Source: Legionella sp. PATHC035 (lineage in GTDB: Bacteria > Pseudomonadota > Gammaproteobacteria > Legionellales > Legionellaceae). Taken from it: 64,000 bases of DNA. The position numbers and the translations under genes were made by a program. The stretch is taken from NCBI RefSeq assembly GCF_026191115.1, contig NZ_JAPHOT010000001.1, positions 2,899,001 to 2,963,000 of the forward strand, in the 5' to 3' direction. The notes beneath the pieces were generated by a model, which was not told the origin of the DNA, searched no databases, and worked only from the letters and a program-made list of their open reading frames with translations. This document shows, one piece after another, positions 33,396 to 42,300 of the stretch (position 1 is its first letter; each line of letters begins with the position of its first letter).

Positions 33396-36300
33396 GTGGT
33401 GAAAAAAAACCAGGAATTGAATCTAAAAGACATTCTCAATGAACCTCTTGCAATCATTGGAATGAATTGCCAATTTCCTGGAGTTGATTCCGATGTAGAA
33501 GATGTCGAGGCATTTTATGCGATGCTGCTCAAGGGGCTGTCGCCTATCAAAGAAATGCCAAAAGAGCGTTGGGATATTGATGAGTATTATGATCCTGATC
33601 GTGAGAAACCCGATAAAATAATTAGTCGCAAGGGAGGTTTTCTTAATAATCCTCAGTTATTCGATGCATCTTTTTTTAAAATATCTGCAATCGAAGCCAA
33701 ACAAATGGATCCCCAACATCGTCTTTTTTTAGAAGTGGCGATTCGTGCTTTAAATCATGCCAACATACCACTGGACTCATTAAATAATTCAAATGCCGGA
33801 GTATTCTATGGTTGTTCCACTCAGGATTACAGCCAACTCAATTATAAAGACAATATCGAGTTTAATGCGTATACCCAGATTGGTGCCGCCAGCAGTGCTG
33901 CTGCAGGAAGACTTTCGCACTTTCTTAATTTAAAAGGCCCCAGCATGGCTGTAGATACAGCCTGTTCCTCTTCATTGGCAGCGCTTTATGTTGCTGCAAC
34001 CTCGTTGAGAACGAAGCAATGTTCTATGGCAATTGTGGGGGGTATTCATCTAAGCCTTTGTCCTGAAAGTTTTATCAGTGTGACTAAAGCAAACATGTTA
34101 TCTGCGCGGGATCAATGCAGCAGTTTTGATATAAATGCTGATGGTTATGTACGAAGCGAAGGGTGTGGCGTGGTTATTGTAAAACGCTTAAGTGATGCGA
34201 TTCAAGATCAAGACACAATCCATGCGGTACTTAAAAGTATTGTCATGAATCAGGATGGTGATGATGGGACGATTTTGGTTGCTCCAAATATTAAGTCACA
34301 AATTGCCCTTCACCACGAAGTGCTGGCACAAGCTCATTTAACGCCAAGTGATATTGATTATATTGAAGCGCACGGAACGGGTACCATTGTTGGTGATTCA
34401 GTTGAGTTTAATGCCATACAACAGATCCATAAAGGGCATCATAGCCAAGATAATCCTCTGATTATTGGTGCAGTAAAAAGTAATATAGGTCACAGTATTT
34501 CATCATCAGGGGTTGCATCACTGATTAAAGCAATTGGCGCATTAAAGCATGAAAAAATTCCAGCCAATTTACACTATACGAAACCGAACAAAACGATAGA
34601 TCCTGAAAGTATACCTGCACTTTTACCGGTAGAAGCCATTGCATTTAAGAAGCAAAAAAATAAAAAGAGGCATGTGCAGATATCTAACTATGGATTTAGT
34701 GGAACCAATGTCAGTGCCATCATTGAAGAAGCAGCTGATGATGACTTGCCCTCTCCATCATTAGATGATGGGCAAGCAAAATGTTTTGTTGTGTCAGCAA
34801 ATAGTGAGTATTCATTAAGGCACATGTTGGCACGATATGCACTGTATCTTCGAGAGACGCCCACGAGTTTGCATGATATTTGTTTTACACTCATCAACTG
34901 TCGCGATCATTTAAAATATCGTTGTGCGATGGTTACTCGAGATAAAGAAACCTTGATTCAAAAGATTCAGTCTGAAGATTTTGAGGTGCGCAAGGTCTCT
35001 GTAAAAAAAGAGATACAAAAACTAGCCTCTGATGCACAGCAGATTTATGAGGCGTATTTTGCTGGATTTAATATAAAAATTGATCCAGATCATGTTCCAT
35101 TTAATAAAACAGATTTACCACTTTATCATTTCGATAGAAAGCCCTATTGGCATGAGCCAAGAACCAGGAATGGGTTCAATCATTTAGGTCTGCAATCCAA
35201 AGAACAACAAGTAGAGACGATTAAAGGAAAACTGGCCGCTCAAATACACACCCTTTTAAAAAAAGAACACATTGAGGAACATCAGGATTTTGGCTCTTTA
35301 GGGTTCAACCAGGAGTTACTCACTGAACTTGAGCAGAGTGTTTATGCGCTTTTCTCCTATAAAATGGCAATTCCTGCTTTTCTAACTTTGGATAAGTTGG
35401 CCAGACACCTTCAACAAATCCAGATGCCAGAGCCAGTTTATCGACAACCCACGGTCAATGTACTCAATAATGAACCTATTGCGATCATTGGAATGAGTTG
35501 CCGTTTTCCCAAAGCAGAAAATATCGATGCGTTTTTATCCCTATTAGAACGCGGCGAAAGTGGTATGAGTGATATCCCGTTGGAACGATGGGATAATGAA
35601 AAATTTTACGATCCTGATGTCAATGCTTTAGGGCGACTTTATATCAAGCAACTTGGCCTAATTGAACACATCAAGAAATTTGATGCAGATTTTTTTAATA
35701 TCAGCCCACGTGAGGCCAAGCTCATGTCTCCCCAATTACGGGTATTCATGGAGACGAGCTATCACGCTTTGGAGAACGCCAATTTATCCCTGGCTGCGAT
35801 TAAAGACAGTAAAACTGGGGTTTTTGTTGGTTGCGGTACCAATGAGTACCCCCGATTATTGGCGGGTCTTGGCGTCGGTTTGGACGATCTCAATATTTAT
35901 TTTGCAACCGGAAATGTTTTAAATGCGATACCCGGCCGAGTGGCCTATGCATTTGATTTTCATGGACCCATACAAGCAATTGATACCGCATGTTCTTCAT
36001 CAATGACTGCGATTCATGATGCATGCTTGAGTTTGCAAAATGGTGATTGTGATATGGCCCTTGCGGGTGGAGTGAATATCTTACTGGCTCCGGATTCCAA
36101 CATTACCCTGTCAAAAGCCAGAATGTTATCTCCTGAAAGCCGTTGTAAAACCTTCAGTGAGGATGCGGATGGTTATGCGCGTAGTGAGGGATGCGGTGTT
36201 ATTGTTTTAAAACGATTAAGTGCTGCTTTAAAAGATAATGATACGATTCTTGCAGTAATTAAAGGAACATCGATTAATAGTGACGGTAAAAGTGGTGGTT

Positions 36301-39300
36301 TTACTGTACCTAATGGTATTGCTCAGGAAGAGGTAATTCGGAGTGCGCTTGCCAAAGCAAAGCTATCGCCTGCAGATATCGATTACATCGAAGCACATGG
36401 TACGGGTACGCCGCTGGCTGATCCTATTGAAGTAAATGCCTTGAGTAAAATTTTTAGTGAGTACCATAGCGAAGAGAAACCGCTTTATATTAGTTCGGTA
36501 AAAACGAATATAGGCCATTCCGAAAGTGCCTCAGGTGTAGCTGGTGTGATTAAAGCCATTTTGAGTTTACAAACGCATCAATTGTTTAAACACCTTAACT
36601 TTAAAAAATTGAATCCTGCCATTGAGCTTAAAAATACAGTCATTCCGTTGAGTACTATGGATTGGTCTAAGGAGGAAGGTTTACGGTGTGCCGGCGTGAG
36701 TTCATTTGGGTTTAGTGGTGCCAATGCGCATATCGTGATGCAAGAAGCTCCTGTAAGAACAATAGAATCGCGCATACTTCCCCAAGAGTCTCTATTAGTA
36801 CTTTCAGCAAAAAGTAAAACGGCACTTGAATTACTTTTAACAAGTTATCGAAAATATTTAGCCAATACCCATGAGGAATTTGCGGATATTTGCTACACCG
36901 CAGCAACGTGTCGAAACCATTTTTTATTTCGAGTCGCAATTCAAGCCAGCACCGCAAAAGAAGCGGCTGTGCTTATTGAAAAAAATGAATACACGATCCA
37001 TTCGATCAAAAAAGAAAAAACCAATCCCTTTTCCTCACAACAAACACGGTCACTGGCGCAATTACAGGCTGATTATGAAGCCGGTTTTATGATCAATTGG
37101 ACTGATTTTTATCAGTCGCTGAATACCCAATTGATCAAAGTCAAACTTCCTCTATACGAGTTTGATCGTGAAGAACATTGGTTTGAAACGAAAGACAAAA
37201 TAAAAGATATCCCTATGCCTCAAGATTGGTGTTTTCAATTGCAATGGCAACAACAGCTATGTACTCGCACTCATCGCAAAATGCAGGGTAATAACTGGCT
37301 TCTTATTGGTGCGCGACAGCTTGCTCCTCGTCTTAGCGCGCAGGGATTAGACATTATTCTAGAGGAAGAGAATCATTCGTTAGAACACTTGGATGGAATT
37401 ATTTTTGCGATGGGATTGGATGCTCCCTCGACCGCAGATATTGAATCCAGTATTGATTTTCAAAAGAACACGATAAAAAAACTGTTAGCCTTAGTTAAAG
37501 ATCTCAATAACAAAAGCATTCCATTGCAATTAATCGTCCTCACCGCGAATGCAATCCCTGAACTTGCAGCGGGTCCGCTTAACCTGAATAATAGTCCACT
37601 GATTGGCTTCTGCCGAACTTTGGTTTTAGAGTTACCTCAATTCAATACCATTTTAATCGATGCAGAAAAAACGGAAGATGAAGATTATGCTGGGCAAATC
37701 GTCGATGAAATCAAGCATAATTTTGATCAATGGTATGAGCATGTTGTGGCATATCGTGAAGGTAAACGGTTCATAACGCGCTTAAAAAAAACCAAATTAT
37801 TGGACAGAAGGCCCTCTTTATATGGTGAAGGCCGTTATCTGATCACCGGTGGTTGTGGTGGTTTAGGTCTGATCACGGCACAAGCATTGCTTTCTGCAGG
37901 TGCGCGAGAGGTTATCCTGACCTCCAGAAATCCGGATAAACCTGCAGTAAAAGAAGCAATAAAAAAAATTCAATACAATTATACAGGGCGAACCATTCGT
38001 ACGGTCAGTGTCGATGTGACTGACGAAGAAAAAATGCGTCACATACTTTTAGAGTTGAATGCGGATGGGCTGCTCAAAGGCATTATTCATGCTGCCGGAG
38101 CAGCAATTAAGGCGCCATTACTCGAGCATAAAAATGAGGATGTCGATTATTTATTTGCTGCCAAAGTACAAGGCAGTTGGTATTTGCATGAATTGAGTAA
38201 AAACCTCGATTTGGATTTCTTTGTTGTCTATTCTTCAATTTCCTCTGTGTTCGGTAGTAACAAAGAGTCCGTTTACAGCGGCACCAACAGTTTCATCGAT
38301 GCTTTGATTGCTGAACGTCGACGTTTAGGGATGGTCGGGACTGCGATTGAATGGGGACCTTGGGGCGAAGTAGGTATGGCAAAAAAACGCTCCCAAGATC
38401 AAGGTTTGAAGCAATCGTTAATCAGTAACGAACAAGGTCATACCTTCATTAAAATTCTCATCAATGAACAGCTAAGCCACGCAGCCATTATTTCACCGGA
38501 ATACCTCAAGTTCATGCTGGACTTTGTTCCCAAGCCTGTACCTGCCTTTCATAAACATTTAGCTGATGAGCTGAATGCTGCAGAGCAGTTTGCCCATAAA
38601 AATTTATCTTCATGGCTCAATGATTATCTTGAAACGAGGGAAGAAAATCGCTTCCAAGCCTGCAAAGAGATGCTATGTGCTATCTGTAATGAGATTCTTG
38701 AAATCACCAATGCAGACGAGTTGGATGAGGATGAAGGATTTTTTGAGCTGGGTTTTGATTCATTGATGATTACTGAGCTGGCAAGCAAACTTAAGGAAAA
38801 ACTGGCACCAACCCTTAAAGTAACGGCGACCATTGGTTTTGATTACCCATCTATAAACAAACTGGCCTTGCATATTGAATCAGAACTCAATAAGTATTTA
38901 ATTACTCAGCCCGCTTCCAAGCCTGTAGCTGGAAAGGAAGAGGATTCAATTGCTATCATCGGTATGAGTTGTACCTTTCCTAATGCTCCTGATATAGCAG
39001 CATTTGAAACCTTGCTTGACGAGGCAAAAAGTGGCATGAGAGCTATTCCACTTGAACGATGGGATAATCAAAAATATTATGATCCCGATATGGATGCGCC
39101 AGGAAAATCCTATGTCAATAAACTCGGATTAATCGAAAATATTAAATGTTTTGATGCAAATTTCTTTGGTATTAGCCCTCGCGAAGCAAAATTAATGGAG
39201 CCTCAACAACGCATCTTTTTAGAATGCTCTTACAAGGCTTTAGAAAACGCAAATTATTTGCCTGAGTCACTCCGTGGCAGTTTGACCGGAGTTTTTGCCG

Positions 39301-42300
39301 GTGTAGGTCCCAATGAATATTATGCGCAATTGGAAAAATCAGGTTTCTCCAATGAAGAATTAAGTGTTTATTCGATTACAGGGAATGTCTCCAATCTTAT
39401 CCCTGGCCGAGTAGCATACACTTTTGATTTTAAAGGTCCATCAATCAGTGTGGATACTGCCTGCTCTTCCTCTTTAGTTGCTATTTATTATGCCTGTCAG
39501 AGTTTAAAAAATCGGGAAATTGATTACGCATTGGCTGGTGGTGTCAATGTGCTGTTATCACCTGAGTCGAATATCACTTTATGTAAAGCTAAAGCTTTAG
39601 CTCCTGATGGTTACTGTAAAACTTTTGATGAACAGGCCGATGGGTATGCCCGTGCAGAAGGTTGTGGGGTACTTTTTCTTAAAAGACTATCGGATGCGCT
39701 TCGTGATAAAGACACTATTTTGGCGGTCATTAAAGCGTCCGCGGTAAATAGTGATGGGCGATCTGCGGGATTGACTGTTCCTAATGGTAAAAGCCAGGAA
39801 GAAGTGATGATGAAGGCTCTAAGTCAAACGGATTTATCCGCGAGTGACATCAGCTACATTGAGGCGCATGGAACCGGTACCTCTTTGGGGGATCCAATAG
39901 AGGTTCATGCAATCAACCAAGTGTATGGAAAAGAACATTCTCAGGATAATCCTTTATATCTTGGTGCAGTTAAAACCAACATTGGCCATCTTGAAAGTGC
40001 TGCTGGCGTGGCGAGTGTGATCAAAACGGTGCTGAGCTTACAAAAGAAAAAAATTTATAAGTTGCTCCATTTTAAAAAATTAAACCCCCATATCCAATTG
40101 GGTGATACCCTCCTTGCTTTGCAAAAAATCGATTGGAATACCGGATCTAAATTAAGATCTGCCGCGGTCAATGCTTTTGGTTTTAGCGGGACTAACGCGC
40201 ATGTGATTTTACAAGAGTTTCCTCAACCGGCAGAACAAAAGCCAACGCCATCGGCCAAAGTCCAATTATTGATTCTTTCTGCCCATTCGCAAGCATCCCT
40301 GGAGCATTTAGCGCACAGTTATCAGCAGTATTTGGCAACAACACGAGACGATTTTGGTGATATTTGTTTTACAGCAGCAACCTGCCGTGCTCAGCAGCCT
40401 TATCGATTGGCTTTAATAGCCCATAATGCTCAAGAGGCAAGTCATTTATTAGAAACAGGACAGTTTGCACTATCACACGGAAAAAAGAGCACCCTTGATG
40501 TGCAAAATGAGTCCATGCTTCAGTCTCTGCTGACAGCCTACATGCAGGGAACACAAGTTGACTGGGCTTTATACTATAAAGACAGCGGTTATCAATTTAA
40601 CAAAGTGAACTTACCTAATTATGTATTTGATACAGTTGAGTTTTGGATTGATAAAAGCACTTCGAGCCGCCCCTCAGCTGATGCAGTACATCCTCTTTTA
40701 GGGCAGATGTTCTCGATGCCCGGCAATGAATTTTTATTCAGCAACACGCTGGATTTAGAACATTTACCCTATATCAATCAAAATTTTATTTTTGATAAGG
40801 TCATTTTTCCAGCCACAGCATTTATTGAATTAGGTTTGTCGGCAGCCAGGTTGGTATTGAAGCATAATGCTTTTTCAATAGAACACTTTCATATTGAACG
40901 TCCATTGTATCCGAAACACGATCAAGAGTTTCAATTGCATGTGAAACCGAAAAATGACGAACAATATCAAATCAATATTTTTGCCAAAGAAGAGGATAAT
41001 TGGCAATTATTCTCTGAAATGGAAATCAATTCGCACGTACCGACCCTGTCGGAGTTCCTTGATTTTCATGATTTGAAATCATCTTCTGAACGGCAATTGG
41101 ATGCATCACAAATTTATGAACATTTTAAAAAGCATGCCGTATTTTATGGCGATGATTTACGGGTGCTCCAAGAGAGTTACATTCATACCGATGGTGTTCT
41201 TTCTAGGGTGGTAATGACTACAAACAGTCAAGGTGTTAACTATTATTATCCTCCTATTTTGCTTGAGGGCATGATGCAAAGTATTTTGTTCTTCAAAATG
41301 AATCATGAGGAGCACTCTGTTTATGTGCCTTATACATTTGCACGAATGACTACAATCCAGGAGGCCCCTCGCAGCGTGTGGATCCATGTAGTTCGAAGAG
41401 CGTCTGAACACGCGAATGAGTTATGTTTTGATATCAAATTTTATGATAATTCAGGGGTACTGATTGGTGAAATGGAACAGTTTAAACTGAGAAAAGTGAC
41501 GCAAAGTCATTTCATTCCTTATGAATCCTATCTCCAACACCTATATCAAATCCGATGGAGTCCCCTCAAATTCAACGTGTTGACTCAGATACAGCTTCCT
41601 GAGTTATTAGTCATTTCAAATGATCCCGATAAAGCAAAAGCAGTATTGGGTGATCTCGATTATCAACTCATTCAGGATGCTAATCAGTTAGGACCTATTG
41701 AAAATAAAAACATTGTTTATTTATTCAATCAAAGTCAATTCAATGATCTGTTTCATTGTTGTCAAAAGATGTTTAAGTCACAACCTAATCGCTTCATATT
41801 AGTCACTGAAAACGCCTATTCGATTCATGAGACAGATAAGGTAAACCCTTATCACACCATGGCTTGTGCTTTTTGGAAAACTTTTAGTAATGAGCTTGAA
41901 CTCATTAATAATTATGCAATCGATTTAGGGACAACGAGTACTTTGCCCGAGATATTAAATTATCTTTTTGCTGCTCACAGCGCTGAAAATCAATTTGCAA
42001 TCCGCGAGACGTTTTATATTCCTAGATTAAAGAAGGCACCGCTGTCTGCACAGGTGCCCCATCAGGAGATGTTATTTAAAAGTGATGCGACTTATTTGAT
42101 CACCGGCGGAACTGGTGCATTGGCAAAATCTTTAATTGAGTATCTCATGCGTCGAGGGGTCCATGATATTGTGATTACGAGTCGGTCTGAATGTTCCCCT
42201 GAAATCAGACTATTGATTGATCGTGCTCGTAAAAAACAAGTTTTTATAAAACATTATCAGGCCGATGCCAGTAACTATCAGCAAATGGAACAGATTATTG

